From the NCBI GenBank assembly GCA_963817075.1, contig CAWFMT010000003.1, positions 1,116,001 to 1,180,000 on the forward strand: DNA of 64,000 nucleotides, in the 5' to 3' direction. Of the stretch, positions 9,966 through 18,891 are shown piece by piece. Position 1 is the stretch's first letter. The number at the start of each line of letters is the position of its first letter. Made by a program: the position numbers and the translations under genes. Origin of the DNA: DASPKM01 sp963817075 (GTDB taxonomy: Bacteria; Bacteroidota; Bacteroidia; Chitinophagales; Chitinophagaceae). The notes below the pieces were generated by a model. The model ran no database searches and had not been told where the DNA came from. It worked only from the letters and a program-made list of their open reading frames with translations.

Positions 9966-9973
9966 CAAAAATA
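9966..9973 (-). promoter_or_regulatory. Putative -7 box of the sdhCAB promoter
   Basis: TATTTTTG on the minus strand matches the Bacteroidota TAnnTTTG consensus. No well-spaced TTG at -33 is seen, so the call rests on the -7 box and its place upstream of sdhC. Confidence 0.45.
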
Positions 9974-10092
9974 GCACAGGAACTATTTCGTAGGCAGAAT
10001 CAAAAAAAGATTTTTATTCTCGCAAATCAACCGAATCCCTTAAAGAAAGCTGATATTTCAAAAATGCTATCTTAGCCACCCAAAACCATGCT

Positions 10093-11004
10093 ATGGCAAG
10101 AGAAGAGGATTTTGATGCGAACCTTGCAGGGGAAGAAGGTCAAAGTGAAGAAACGAAGCGAAGCTGGTTCAAGAGAATCAAGAAAGGAATTCTAACCAGT
10201 ACTGCCGAAAAGAAGGAAACTCCGGAAGGACTTTGGAGTAAATGTCCTGAGTGCAATTATATCTGCACGGTTACAGAATTGCGTGAGAACCTGTTTGTTT
10301 GTCCCAAATGCAATCACCACCATAGGATTGGGAGCTCAGAATACTTCGACATCCTTTTTAATAATGGCGAATACGAGATCCTTTTCGAAGACATACGTTC
10401 TAAAGACTTTCTTGATTTTACCGATCTGAAATCTTATAAGAAGCGCCTGGAAGAGACCTGGTCAAAAACTGATATTACTGATAGCATCAGGGTTGCAATA
10501 GGTAATGTCTATGATCACGAGCTTGTTGTTGGATGTATGGATTTTGAATTTATTGGCGGATCACTTGGAAGTGTTATGGGAGAAAGGATTTGTCGGGCAA
10601 TTGATCTTTGCATAAAAGAACGAATTCCACTCCTTTTAATTTGCAAGTCAGGCGGTGCCCGCATGATGGAAAGTGCATTTTCTCTCATGCAACTGGCCAA
10701 GGTATCAGGTAAGCTTACGCAACTCAGCGAAGCAAAAATTCCATTTATTTCATTATTGACCGATCCATCCTTTGGGGGCATTTCTGCTTCTTTCGGCATG
10801 CTGGGGGATCTAAACATCGCCGAACCCGGAGCGTTAATTGGATTTGCAGGACCCAGGGTCATCAAAGAAACCATCAAAAAAGACTTGCCGGAGGGTTTCC
10901 AAAGAAGCGAGTTTCTCCTCGAGCACGGCTTCCTCGACTTTATAGTGCATCGGAAGGAGCTAAAGGACAAGTTAGCTACAGTATTGACTCTCTTTAAAAA
11001 CTAG
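10093..11004 (+). CDS. accD: Acetyl-CoA carboxylase carboxyltransferase subunit beta
   Basis: AccD, 303 residues, forms with AccA the carboxyltransferase that moves CO2 from carboxybiotin to acetyl-CoA, giving malonyl-CoA for fatty-acid synthesis. An N-terminal C4 zinc ribbon is visible (CPEC at 51-54, CPKC at 70-73). The crotonase-fold core shows MDFEFIGGSLGSVMGERI and LICKSGGARMMESAFSLMQL, then GGISASFGMLGDL and FAGPRVIKETI. The length is normal. A TATCTTAG sequence at 10068-10075 could be its -7 box. It is followed by smpB on the same strand after a 127-bp gap of CAAAC-word repeats. Confidence 0.97.
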   Translation: MAREEDFDANLAGEEGQSEETKRSWFKRIKKGILTSTAEKKETPEGLWSKCPECNYICTVTELRENLFVCPKCNHHHRIGSSEYFDILFNNGEYEILFEDIRSKDFLDFTDLKSYKKRLEETWSKTDITDSIRVAIGNVYDHELVVGCMDFEFIGGSLGSVMGERICRAIDLCIKERIPLLLICKSGGARMMESAFSLMQLAKVSGKLTQLSEAKIPFISLLTDPSFGGISASFGMLGDLNIAEPGALIGFAGPRVIKETIKKDLPEGFQRSEFLLEHGFLDFIVHRKELKDKLATVLTLFKN

Positions 11005-11017
11005 CAGTTATTGACGC

Positions 11018-11106
11018 TGAATCGTGAATCGTGAGTCTTGAATCGGGAGTTAATGAACATTCAAACGATCAAACACTCAAACTCTCAAACTTTCGGACTC
11101 TCGAAC
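11018..11106. repeat. Tandem GAATCGTGA and TCAAAC word repeats
   Basis: Between accD and smpB the sequence reads GAATCGTGAATCGTGAGTC and then repeats of CAAACNNTCAAAC words. Both word families recur elsewhere in the window (ACTCACGA at 25553-25567, 49790-49801 and 50673-50691; TCAAACA at 32534-32560, 33019-33062 and 62297-62322). Confidence 0.7.
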
Positions 11107-11131
11107 TTGTCTGAGTTAGTATTTTTACAAG

Positions 11132-11566
11132 ATGGAGTTGCGGAATAGATCAGCATATCACGAATATGCTTTTGAAGATAAATACATTGCCGGCATGGTG
11201 CTGGTGGGTACTGAAGTCAAATCTGTAAGAGCAGGGAAGGTGAGTTTCAATGATGCATATTGCTTTTTTCATAAAGGAGAGCTTTGGGTCAAGAGTTTAC
11301 ATATTGCTGAGTATTCATTCGGAACCGTAAATAACCATGATCCTTCGCAGGAAAGAAAACTCTTGCTGACCAAAAAAGAGCTGCGAAAACTTGAAGCCAA
11401 GACCAGGGAGAAAGGTTATGCTATCATTCCACTGAAAATGTTTTTCAATGAAAAAGGGTTTGTGAAATTAGAAGTGGGCATTGGAAGGGGTAAAAAGCTG
11501 TATGATAAAAGACAGACAATAAAAGCCAGGGATACCGAACGAGATATGAAGAGATATATAAAGTGA
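11132..11566 (+). CDS. smpB: SsrA-binding protein SmpB
   Basis: SmpB, 144 residues, binds tmRNA and delivers it to stalled ribosomes for trans-translation. The N-terminus NRSAYHEYAFEDKYIAGMVL and the segment GTEVKSVRAGKVSFNDAYC are diagnostic. They are followed by ERKLLLTKKELRKLEAK and the basic C-terminal tail GRGKKLYDKRQTIKARDTER, which enters the mRNA channel. Length is normal. The ATG is close behind a TATTTTTAC sequence at about 11121, suggesting a very short leader. The tmRNA gene itself is not in the window. Confidence 0.97.
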   Translation: MELRNRSAYHEYAFEDKYIAGMVLVGTEVKSVRAGKVSFNDAYCFFHKGELWVKSLHIAEYSFGTVNNHDPSQERKLLLTKKELRKLEAKTREKGYAIIPLKMFFNEKGFVKLEVGIGRGKKLYDKRQTIKARDTERDMKRYIK

Positions 11567-11662
11567 TTTTAACGATTGTAATTCTTCCGGGAGTAAAATG
11601 GCTTGATTTTTTCTGGTATCTTCAACACTCCAATTATATCTGTCCAATTGAAAAGGCAACTA

Positions 11663-12610
11663 ATGAAAAAGGTCCTCACGACACTCTTAATTCTTTGCAT
11701 TATAACTACCGCAAAAACGCAAAGCATTAGCGGCGCATGGTTTGGAAGAGCAGATGCTGTAATGGATGGAACGCACAATAACTATCTCACCGAGCTTATT
11801 CTTAAACAAAAAGGAAATGAAGTTGAAGGTGTTTTTGGATATTATTTCAAGAATATGTACCAAAGCTTTTTTGTTCGGGGTACCTATAACAGCAAAACAC
11901 GCCAGGTCTATATCAAACAGGTTCCGGTAATTCATTTCCGGGCTGCAACATCCAATGAGATGGATTGTCCGATGGAATTTGAAGGCACCCTGGTTGTCTC
12001 CAAAGCCAAGAGCACATTGAATGGATATTTTTACCGTCCTGCCAAATACAAATATACCTGTCCCGATTTACGAGTGACCTATACGCTTGATATAAATGAC
12101 CGTAGCCAGGATAGTTTGCGACAAACTGTTGCGATGCAAAAAATATGGGCACCGCTTCCTGAAGATCTTGTTGTGGTCAAAGGCAGTAATTCTGACAATA
12201 GCAACAATGGAATTACTGGCATCATTATTCCCGAAAAAAATGAAGCCAAGGTGTTAGTTGAAAAATTTGAAGCACGAAAGAATAATATTCAGCAGGAGAT
12301 CACAGTTACGGGTGATTCAGTTAGAATAAGCTTCTATGATAATGGTGATATCGATGGTGATAGTATTTCCGTATTTGTGAATGGTGATCCTGTCTTAAGC
12401 AAACGCGAGCTTGATGTCAGAGGCCTGAATCTTTACGTAAAACTTGATAGCGCAAAAAAAGTTAATGAGGTTAGCATGTTTGCTGAAAACCTCGGTAAGT
12501 ATCCGCCTAATACTGCCTTAATGGTGATCTTTGATGGAGAGTTGAGACACGAGATCTATTTATCGAGTAGTCTCACTCAAAATGCTACTGTAAGAATTCG
12601 AAGAAAATAA
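11663..12610 (+). CDS. Secreted protein with C-terminal YDNG-IDGD domain
   Basis: Using the ATG at 11663 gives 315 residues with a signal peptide (MKKVLTTLLILCIITTAKTQ); the in-frame ATG at 11603 would prepend 20 unlikely residues. The N-terminal half (about 20-145, starting SISGAWFGRADAV) looks beta-rich with four cysteines. After a low-complexity joint the last 100 residues contain RISFYDNGDIDGDSISVFVN and later VSMFAENLGKYPPNTALMVI, ending in ATVRIRRK. The same C-terminal arrangement occurs in the protein encoded at 19251-20486. The D-x-D-x-D-G-D spacing could bind calcium, but that is inference. No function is known. The gene lies 97 bp after smpB and is convergent with parC. Confidence 0.85.
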   Translation: MKKVLTTLLILCIITTAKTQSISGAWFGRADAVMDGTHNNYLTELILKQKGNEVEGVFGYYFKNMYQSFFVRGTYNSKTRQVYIKQVPVIHFRAATSNEMDCPMEFEGTLVVSKAKSTLNGYFYRPAKYKYTCPDLRVTYTLDINDRSQDSLRQTVAMQKIWAPLPEDLVVVKGSNSDNSNNGITGIIIPEKNEAKVLVEKFEARKNNIQQEITVTGDSVRISFYDNGDIDGDSISVFVNGDPVLSKRELDVRGLNLYVKLDSAKKVNEVSMFAENLGKYPPNTALMVIFDGELRHEIYLSSSLTQNATVRIRRK

Positions 12611-12657
12611 GTCTTGCCAATGTAAAATTTTGCATTTTCAATTCCTTTGAAAGAAGT

Positions 12658-15171
12658 TTATTCAAATAATTCGGCCTGCTTATCCTGCTTTTTTTCTTCC
12701 CACTCCATGGTTACCGTCTTTGTGAAGTCAACGAGTTTTGTACCAAATGCCTTCCATCCCATTACCTCTGTAACTTTCGTAACCTTGAATTTTGCTTTTC
12801 TTACCTGTGAACCCCGGCCTGTTTGTACTATCAGAATTGGCTCTTCTCGTGTCGTTACTGCCTGAAGGCGGTTGCCAGTTCCCTCTTTGATAAAAAGGAA
12901 TTTATTATGAAGCGTTGTGGTTTCAATCTTGAATCGCTTGATGTTGTATTGAAGTTTGTCATTATCGAGATAGACAGCAGAGACAATTTTATCTGAATTG
13001 AATTTTTCAATGAGCGATAATTTTTCAGCGTCAAACTTCTGTGTCAATTCCTGATCAGTTATTTCATAGGTGCCATCGTTATAAAAGGCAATGATCCGAT
13101 CATCGGCTTCAAACATGCCAAGGTATTTTCCTTTTTCATCAGTATTCAATCTCCCGAATTGATCATCAAACCAGATCTTTCTGCCTGCCAGGGTTGATTT
13201 TCCTGATTCCTTGAATTTTACAATTTTTATGGGATACTTGGTCAGTTGATTTCCCATTGTACTGCGACCCTTGATCTCCAATTCTTCAAAATAAAAATCA
13301 AATTCCTTATTTCTTGCTGAACAATTTGGACTAAGGATCACCTTTACAACCTCCGCCTCTCCGTTTGGATTGACCGATAGATAATGAACCTTACTCTTCT
13401 CATGACCCTTTGTAAGATCGTAATCCTTGTCCCTGGTGATTCCTGTAACATTAAATCTTTTCGCATAGCTCACTCCACTTGCTCCATCCAGGTAAATCAT
13501 ATTATATGTAGTGCGCTCATCATTCTTCTTAAAGATTGCTGCATGCTGAATATCCTTTCCGATATATACTTTCTCCCCCACCTTAACAACCTTCATTGTG
13601 CCTCTTTTTGTAAAAACGATGATATCGTCAAGATCAGAACAATCACATATGAATTCATCTTTTTTCAGACTTGTGCCGATAAATCCTTCACTCCTGTTCA
13701 TATACAACTTCGTGTTGGCAATAGCTACCTGTTTTGCCTGGATGGCTTCAAATAGTTTAAGTTCAGATTTTCGCTCTCTGCCTTTGCCATATTTTTTCAG
13801 GAGGTTTTCGAAATAGGTCACAGCAAAATCAACAAGATTATTGAGGTCATGTTTAACCTGTTTGATGTCCGCCTCAAGTGCCTTTATCTGCGCATTCAAC
13901 TCGTCGATATCAAGTTTATAAATTCTACGAACAGGTTTTTCCGTGAGTTTTAAAACATCTTCCCTTGTTACATCTCTTTTCAGTTGTTTACGAAAGGGTA
14001 CAAATGCTTTTTCAATTGCGGTCAGGACCTTCTCCCAGGTATCATGCTTTTTCTCTAGCTCTTTGTAGATCTTTTCTTCAAAAAATAATTTCTCAAGGGA
14101 AGTGTAATGCCATTTATCCTGAAGCTCGGATAACCTTATTTCGAGTTCTCTTTTGAGTAGATCTTTTGTCCGGTCAGTTGAAAGTTTCAACAGTTCATGA
14201 ACACTTAAAAAAACTGGCTTCTGATTTGAAATGACACAGGCATTTGGAGAAATGCTTACTTCGCAATCTGTAAAGGCATAAAGTGCGTCAATGGTGATGT
14301 CTGGTGAAATTCCTGGGGCAAGGTCTATAAGGATCTCCACTGTTTGAGCAGTGTTATCTGTAACCTTTTTTATTTTGATCTTTCCCTGGTCATTTGCCCT
14401 TACAATGGAATCCATTAGTTGGGCTGTTGTAACTCCATATGGCACATCCCGGATAGCAAGAGTTTTTTTATCAACCTCTTCAATCAAAGCCCGCACTCTG
14501 AGTTTTCCGCCTCTTTTCCCTTCGTTATAATTGGTTGTGTCGATCGATCCTCCAGTTTGAAAATCAGGGAATATTTCAAACTTCCTCCCCTTCAGGTATT
14601 TTATAGAAGCTTCAATTAGTTCGCAAAAGTTATGAGGAAGAATTTTTGTCGATAAGCCCACCGCAATTCCTTCTGCCCCCTGAGCAAGCAAGAGTGGAAA
14701 TTTCATTGGAAGGGTGATCGGCTCGTTTTTCCTCCCGTCGTAGCTTAGCTGCCATTCTGTTGTTTTGCTATTAAAAGCGATTTCCAGGGCGAATTTTGAA
14801 AGTCTTGCTTCGATGTATCTAGCTGCCGCAGCCTCATCCCCGGTTCTTACGTCACCCCAGTTTCCCTGCGTTTCGATCAATAATTCTTTTTGCCCCAAAT
14901 TCACAAGAGCATCTCCAATGGAAGCATCTCCATGAGGGTGGAATTGCATGGATTGACCGATGATGTTAGCCACCTTGTTGAAGCGACCATCATCCATTTC
15001 TTTCATGGCGTGCAAAATTCTTCTCTGCACGGGTTTCAAACCATCTTCAAGCGCAGGAACTGCACGTTCAAGTATTACATAAGATGCATAGTCAAGGAAC
15101 CAGGTTTTATACTGTCCCTGGATTCCCAGGTCATTAGCATGAAAATTACTATCTATATTCTTCGAAGGCAT
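12658..15171 (-). CDS. parC: DNA topoisomerase IV subunit A (ParC / GyrA family)
   Basis: The product is 837 residues. It cuts and rejoins both DNA strands so that ParE can drive strand passage and decatenate chromosomes. The start of the breakage-reunion domain is clear (YASYVILERAVPALEDGLKP, then VQRRILHAMKE). The catalytic tyrosine is Y119 in AAARYIEARLSKFA. QGAEGIAVGLSTKILPHNF follows, then a long coiled coil (about 330-470) and a C-terminal beta-pinwheel-like part. The pinwheel is degenerate and the canonical gyrase box (QRRGGKG) is not seen, which favours Topo IV over gyrase. Its partner parE lies just upstream across a DUF1835 gene. Confidence 0.92.
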   Translation of the reverse strand: MPSKNIDSNFHANDLGIQGQYKTWFLDYASYVILERAVPALEDGLKPVQRRILHAMKEMDDGRFNKVANIIGQSMQFHPHGDASIGDALVNLGQKELLIETQGNWGDVRTGDEAAAARYIEARLSKFALEIAFNSKTTEWQLSYDGRKNEPITLPMKFPLLLAQGAEGIAVGLSTKILPHNFCELIEASIKYLKGRKFEIFPDFQTGGSIDTTNYNEGKRGGKLRVRALIEEVDKKTLAIRDVPYGVTTAQLMDSIVRANDQGKIKIKKVTDNTAQTVEILIDLAPGISPDITIDALYAFTDCEVSISPNACVISNQKPVFLSVHELLKLSTDRTKDLLKRELEIRLSELQDKWHYTSLEKLFFEEKIYKELEKKHDTWEKVLTAIEKAFVPFRKQLKRDVTREDVLKLTEKPVRRIYKLDIDELNAQIKALEADIKQVKHDLNNLVDFAVTYFENLLKKYGKGRERKSELKLFEAIQAKQVAIANTKLYMNRSEGFIGTSLKKDEFICDCSDLDDIIVFTKRGTMKVVKVGEKVYIGKDIQHAAIFKKNDERTTYNMIYLDGASGVSYAKRFNVTGITRDKDYDLTKGHEKSKVHYLSVNPNGEAEVVKVILSPNCSARNKEFDFYFEELEIKGRSTMGNQLTKYPIKIVKFKESGKSTLAGRKIWFDDQFGRLNTDEKGKYLGMFEADDRIIAFYNDGTYEITDQELTQKFDAEKLSLIEKFNSDKIVSAVYLDNDKLQYNIKRFKIETTTLHNKFLFIKEGTGNRLQAVTTREEPILIVQTGRGSQVRKAKFKVTKVTEVMGWKAFGTKLVDFTKTVTMEWEEKKQDKQAELFE

Positions 15172-15206
15172 AATGCAATTTAATTTGACGACTCCTTCAC
15201 TTTATT

Positions 15207-15298
15207 CCTCTCTGCGTTAACTCTGTGCCCTCTAATTCTCTGCGGTAATAAAAAAAAATAACCGCAGAGAAAAAGAGTTAATGGAGTTTCGCAGAGAT
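15207..15298. repeat. CCGCAGAGAA inverted-repeat element
   Basis: TTCTCTGCGGT at 15236-15246 and ACCGCAGAGAA at 15260-15270 form a stem of about 11 bp around an A-rich loop, with further mirrored arms (CTCTGCGTTAACTCTG left, AGAGTTAATGGAGTTTCG right). It fills the gap between the parC start and the DUF1835 gene stop. Copies with the same core occur at 18529-18567, 59443-59515 and 62241-62276. Confidence 0.8.
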
Positions 15299-15333
15299 TG
15301 ATTTATCAATATGGCATTTCACCAGAGAGAAAT

Positions 15334-16158
15334 TTATACTGCAGGTTGTGAAACTTTCTGCTTTACTTCAAAATCCTTCATTCCTTTTAATTCGCCTGTT
15401 ACATCATAGTCCCCTTTCGATATGAGAAGCTTCAATCTCCAGAGCAGAAAAGCGTCACCTGTTGTATGAATATTTTTATGCAGGAAATTATGTATGATCC
15501 TACTTGCTTTTTGCCAGTCGGTGGTTATGTATCTCGTGAGATCAGCGTCATAAAAATCGTAATCATATTGAGTTAGCTTCTTTCCACCTTCAAGAATGCG
15601 AACTCCTTTTTCTTCGTTACCAAGTCGAATCCACTCATCAGGATCAACTTCAAATTCACTGGAAGTTATTGGGCGGGCAAGCTTTTTTGCTTTGAGAAAT
15701 TCTTTAGGTGGAATTGAATTGAGCCAGGAAGGATAAAACAACTGTCCTTTCTCGTTAATAAAAGGAAGATTGTTTAAATACAGAATATAAATTCTTCCGG
15801 GAAATTCTTTCAAATGATGAAGACACCAGTAATAACCACTCACATCATGTTTGTTCTGCGCTGCCCATATCCAGATGATTTCATCAGGATCGAGGCGCAT
15901 TTCTTGAACCAAATCTCCCATCAGTTTGTGGTCGTCGACAATATTCTTGTCCACTAAGCCATCATAGTCGCCGCCGGATAAAATTTCTCTCCACCATTCT
16001 TTTCTTTTTTCAATCCCATCAATGTCATAAATGTCCTTCACTGGACCGACTGCATATTCGTCTTTGATCTGGATTACCTCACCTTGTAAGGCCTCATCCA
16101 TTTCAATTGCCTTTTTTAGTACTGAAACGTCATCCTCATTAAAAACTAAGTGAATCAT
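15334..16158 (-). CDS. DUF1835 domain-containing protein
   Basis: The protein is 274 residues long with no signal peptide or membrane helix. The start MIHLVFNEDDVSVLKKAIEM, followed by DEYAVGPVKDI and the segment WIWAAQNKHDVSGYYWCLH, is typical of DUF1835 (IHI-x-G or HLVF start, D-x-x-x-x-GP). A helical C-terminal half includes RYITTDWQKASRIIHNFL. The biochemical function of DUF1835 proteins is not known. The gene lies between parE and parC on the same strand, 37 bp downstream of parE, so it is probably co-transcribed with parE. I see no feature linking it to DNA topology beyond position. Confidence 0.85.
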   Translation of the reverse strand: MIHLVFNEDDVSVLKKAIEMDEALQGEVIQIKDEYAVGPVKDIYDIDGIEKRKEWWREILSGGDYDGLVDKNIVDDHKLMGDLVQEMRLDPDEIIWIWAAQNKHDVSGYYWCLHHLKEFPGRIYILYLNNLPFINEKGQLFYPSWLNSIPPKEFLKAKKLARPITSSEFEVDPDEWIRLGNEEKGVRILEGGKKLTQYDYDFYDADLTRYITTDWQKASRIIHNFLHKNIHTTGDAFLLWRLKLLISKGDYDVTGELKGMKDFEVKQKVSQPAV

Positions 16159-16195
16159 TTGCTTTTATCTTGAATTATAAATAAACTGATTGGAA

Positions 16196-18103
16196 TTATT
16201 CATTCGCCATTGGTTTTCCATCGACCACAATATCCAATTCCACCTTTAGATTATCGATAATAAATTCCTGTCGTTCCTGTGTATTCTTTCCCATATAATA
16301 TTCAAGGATCTGTTGCACATGGGTTTCAGGCATTACCATGACTGGCTGCAGGCGGATTTCCTCTCCAATAAATGCCGCGAATTCGTCAGGAGAAATTTCA
16401 CCAAGACCTTTGAAGCGGGTTATCTCTGGTTTTGATCCCAATTTCTTCACTGCTGCCTGTTTTTCCCCTTCATCATAACAATAGATGGTCTCTTGCTTAT
16501 TCCTAACCCGGAATAATGGTGTTTCCAAAACATATACGTGCCCATTCTTAACCAGGTCGGGAAAAAACTGCAGGAAGAACGTCATCAGGAGAAGTCTGAT
16601 ATGCATTCCATCCACATCGGCATCCGTTGCAATCACAATGTTGTTATATCGCAACCCGTCCATCCCATCTTCAATATTCAATGCATGCTGAAGAAGGTTG
16701 AACTCCTCATTTTCATAAACGATCTTCTTTGTTAGTCCAAAACAGTTGAGAGGCTTACCCCTCAAACTAAAAACTGCCTGCGTTTCTACTCTCCTCGCTT
16801 TCGTAATCGATCCGCTGGCCGAGTCTCCTTCAGTAATGAAAATTGTTGATTCCTTGGCTTTTTCAAGGATCACTTCTTTTTCTTTTCCTGTAGGTTCATC
16901 ATTGAGATGATATTTACAATCTCTCAATTTCTTATTATGGAGATTCGCCTTTTTTGCTCTCTCGTTCGCTAATTTTTTGATGCCGGCAAGTTCTTTTCTC
17001 TCTTTTTCACTTTGTTCGATCCTTTTCTTGATCGCATCGGCAGTTGAAGGGTTTTTATGGAGATAATTGTCGAGTTCCTTGGCAAAAAAATCGCCAATAA
17101 ATTGTTTCATTGAAGGACCACCCTCAAAGATGTTTTGCGAGCCAAGTTTGGTTTTTGTCTGACTTTCAAACACAGGTTCAACCACCCTGACTGCAACAGC
17201 TGCTACAATACTCTGACGGATGTCAGAAGTATCATAATCTTTTTTATAAAAATCGCGAATGGTTTTTACGAAGGCTTCACGAAATGCCTGGTGGTGTGAA
17301 CCGCCCTGTGTGGTATACTGGCCATTGACAAAACTGAATATCTCCTCACCATAATCATTATTGTGTGTGATGGCTACTTCGATATCTTCTCCCTTCAAAT
17401 GAATGATAGGATACCTGTTTTCATCAGCATTTGTTTTTCGATTGAGAAGATCAAGAAGGCCGTTCTTGCTTATGTATTTTTTTCCGTTGAAGGTTACAAC
17501 CAGACCTGAGTTGAGATAGCAATAATTCCAAATGAGATTGTCAATATATTCCTGGACGTAGTGAAAGTTCCTGAATACAGTATCATCAGGAATGAAGGTT
17601 ACGAGTGTGCCATTTGATTCAGTTGTCTTGCTTTCTTTGTATTCCTTAATAAGAATCCCTTTTTCGAATTCAGCTTCTTTAATTTTCCCTTCTCTTACAC
17701 TCGATACTTTGAAGAAATTGCTGAGGGCGTTGACAGCTTTTGTACCAACGCCATTCAAACCAACAGTTTTTTGAAATGCACGACTGTCGTATTTAGCACC
17801 CGTATTGATTTTGCTTACAACGTCTACCACTTTTCCAAGCGGAATGCCTCGACCATAATCGCGGACGCTGACGGTTTTTTCCTCGATAGTAATATCTACT
17901 TGTTTGCCGTAGCCCATCATGTGCTCGTCAATGCAGTTATCGAGCACTTCTTTGAGGAGAACATAAATTCCATCATCCGGGCTGCTGCCGTCGCCCAGTT
18001 TTCCGATGTACATGCCGGGACGAAGTCGAATATGCTCCCGCCAGTCGAGGCTTTTGATACTTTCCTCGGTATATTCAAAAAGGTTCTGTTTTGTTTCTGC
18101 CAT
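16196..18103 (-). CDS. parE: DNA topoisomerase IV subunit B (ParE / GyrB family)
   Basis: The product, 635 residues, is the ATPase partner of ParC. GHKL ATP-binding motifs are visible: EVLDNCIDEHMMGY (catalytic E and Mg-binding N), VRDYGRGIPLG and LNGVGTKAVNALS. The transducer segment QTKTKLGSQNIFEGGPSMKQ and the Toprim motifs FITEGDSASGSI and VIATDADVDGMHIRLLL follow. The C-terminal ITRFKGLGEISPDEFAAFIG segment is typical. No GyrB-type insertion is present, consistent with the Topo IV class. It is the promoter-proximal gene of parE-DUF1835-parC; a TATCTTTG box on the minus strand lies 74 bp upstream. Confidence 0.94.
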   Translation of the reverse strand: MAETKQNLFEYTEESIKSLDWREHIRLRPGMYIGKLGDGSSPDDGIYVLLKEVLDNCIDEHMMGYGKQVDITIEEKTVSVRDYGRGIPLGKVVDVVSKINTGAKYDSRAFQKTVGLNGVGTKAVNALSNFFKVSSVREGKIKEAEFEKGILIKEYKESKTTESNGTLVTFIPDDTVFRNFHYVQEYIDNLIWNYCYLNSGLVVTFNGKKYISKNGLLDLLNRKTNADENRYPIIHLKGEDIEVAITHNNDYGEEIFSFVNGQYTTQGGSHHQAFREAFVKTIRDFYKKDYDTSDIRQSIVAAVAVRVVEPVFESQTKTKLGSQNIFEGGPSMKQFIGDFFAKELDNYLHKNPSTADAIKKRIEQSEKERKELAGIKKLANERAKKANLHNKKLRDCKYHLNDEPTGKEKEVILEKAKESTIFITEGDSASGSITKARRVETQAVFSLRGKPLNCFGLTKKIVYENEEFNLLQHALNIEDGMDGLRYNNIVIATDADVDGMHIRLLLMTFFLQFFPDLVKNGHVYVLETPLFRVRNKQETIYCYDEGEKQAAVKKLGSKPEITRFKGLGEISPDEFAAFIGEEIRLQPVMVMPETHVQQILEYYMGKNTQERQEFIIDNLKVELDIVVDGKPMANE

Positions 18104-18176
18104 AGGAGATCAGACCAGGACCATAGAAGACGGACAAGGGTTACCTCATTGATCCTCAGCCTCTTTTTTATTCGCG

Positions 18177-18184
18177 CAAAGATA
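18177..18184 (-). promoter_or_regulatory. Putative -7 box of the parE promoter
   Basis: TATCTTTG on the minus strand is an exact TAnnTTTG match, 74 bp upstream of the parE ATG (18103). The -33 region has no clear TTG at the usual 17-23 bp spacing. Confidence 0.5.
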
Positions 18185-18301
18185 TGCAAACACCGGAAGT
18201 GGAAGAATTGCTGAATTATACACTTTTGTGAATAATCTAAAATCAGAATGAAAAGATATCATTCAGCAAACTAAATTTGCGGTCCGAAGAAAAGTGAAGT
18301 A

Positions 18302-18323
18302 ATTGACTCCGTAGCTCAGTTGG
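18302..18323 (+). repeat. Truncated 5' copy of tRNA-Lys
   Basis: The 22 bases 18302-18323 are identical to 18401-18422, that is, three leader bases plus the acceptor 5' strand, D stem and D loop start of the intact tRNA-Lys. After this the sequence changes to two stacked hairpins (18328-18362 and 18366-18392) before the intact tRNA begins. It cannot fold as a tRNA. Confidence 0.8.
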
Positions 18324-18365
18324 CCGTAGAAAATCCTTGCGAGGCACGAGCAGGAGATTTTCAAG

Positions 18366-18392
18366 GTCCCGATGAGCGAAGCGATATCGGGA
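18366..18392. repeat. TCCCGAT...ATCGGGA palindrome
   Basis: TCCCGAT at 18367-18373 and ATCGGGA at 18386-18392 form a hairpin around a GAGCGAAGCG-type loop. Related palindromes lie at 18583-18600 (TCCCGATCTTGATCGGGA) and 18613-18630 (CTCCCGATGACATCGGGA), all beside tRNA pieces. Confidence 0.7.
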
Positions 18393-18403
18393 TAAAAATT
18401 ATT

Positions 18404-18476
<73 letters not shown>

Positions 18477-18477
18477 C

Positions 18478-18498
18478 AAAGGGCGAAAGCCCTTTTTT
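18478..18498 (+). terminator. Terminator after tRNA-Lys
   Basis: AAAGGGC-GAAA-GCCCTTT with a GNRA-type loop followed by TTT immediately after the tRNA 3' end. Confidence 0.85.
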
Positions 18499-18528
18499 CA
18501 TTTGCAAAACATCCTTGCCCCAGAATAA

Positions 18529-18567
18529 ACCGCAGAGAACTAGAGAAAGAGAGGATTCGCGGAGGAC
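18529..18567. repeat. CCGCAGAGAA element fragment
   Basis: AACCGCAGAGAACTAGAGAA and the following GGATTCGCGGAGGA share words with the elements at 15207-15298 and 62241-62276. Confidence 0.6.
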
Positions 18568-18598
18568 AAAAAGAAGAGAGCATCCCGATCTTGATCGG

Positions 18599-18648
18599 GA
18601 GGGTCCAGGGTTCTCCCGATGACATCGGGACTGCGGGGTCACAAAGGG
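18599..18648 (+). repeat. Interrupted 3' copy of tRNA-Lys
   Basis: GGGTCCAGGGTT (18601-18612) and CTGCGGGGTCACAAAGGG (18631-18648) match the 3' half of the tRNA and its flank, but the T-loop bases CGAGTCC are replaced by an 18-bp palindrome, CTCCCGATGACATCGGGA. The piece is not a functional tRNA. Confidence 0.8.
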
Positions 18649-18676
18649 TTTTTTTTAAGAGCCTCTTTTTTTGTTT

Positions 18677-18773
18677 TTAACCGCCAAGACGCCGGGGCGC
18701 AAAGGAACGCTAAGAATTACTTGCGAAACTTGGCAAGTCCTGAGCGGAGTCGAAGGGGCGCCTTTGCGGTTAA
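18677..18773. repeat. AACCGCCAAG...CTTTGCGGTTAA element with nested palindrome
   Basis: Begins TTAACCGCCAAGACGCC and ends GCGCCTTTGCGGTTAA, its mirrored end. The middle carries CCTGAGCGGAGTCGAAGG, itself a hairpin, apparently inserted into the element. It lies between the tRNA region and the small membrane protein gene; the gap 18477-18891 holds only such repeats and tRNA fragments. Confidence 0.75.
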
Positions 18774-18891
18774 GGCTGGTTACTCAGGAAGATCCAAACT
18801 TCACACGCCCAAACTAAAGCATCTTAATTACCTTTATTTTGCAATTAAATTCTAAACCAGGATTTACTAATCCCTTAAATCAATTGAACAA

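Noticed and set aside
11018..11106. CRISPR-like array of short repeats
   Set aside because: The words TCAAAC and GAATCGTGA repeat without constant-length spacers, and no cas genes are near. The same applies to 32534-33062, 50673 and 62297.
13384..13816. Plus-strand open frames inside parC
   Set aside because: They are antisense shadows of a long, well-conserved gene and have no start signals or family features.
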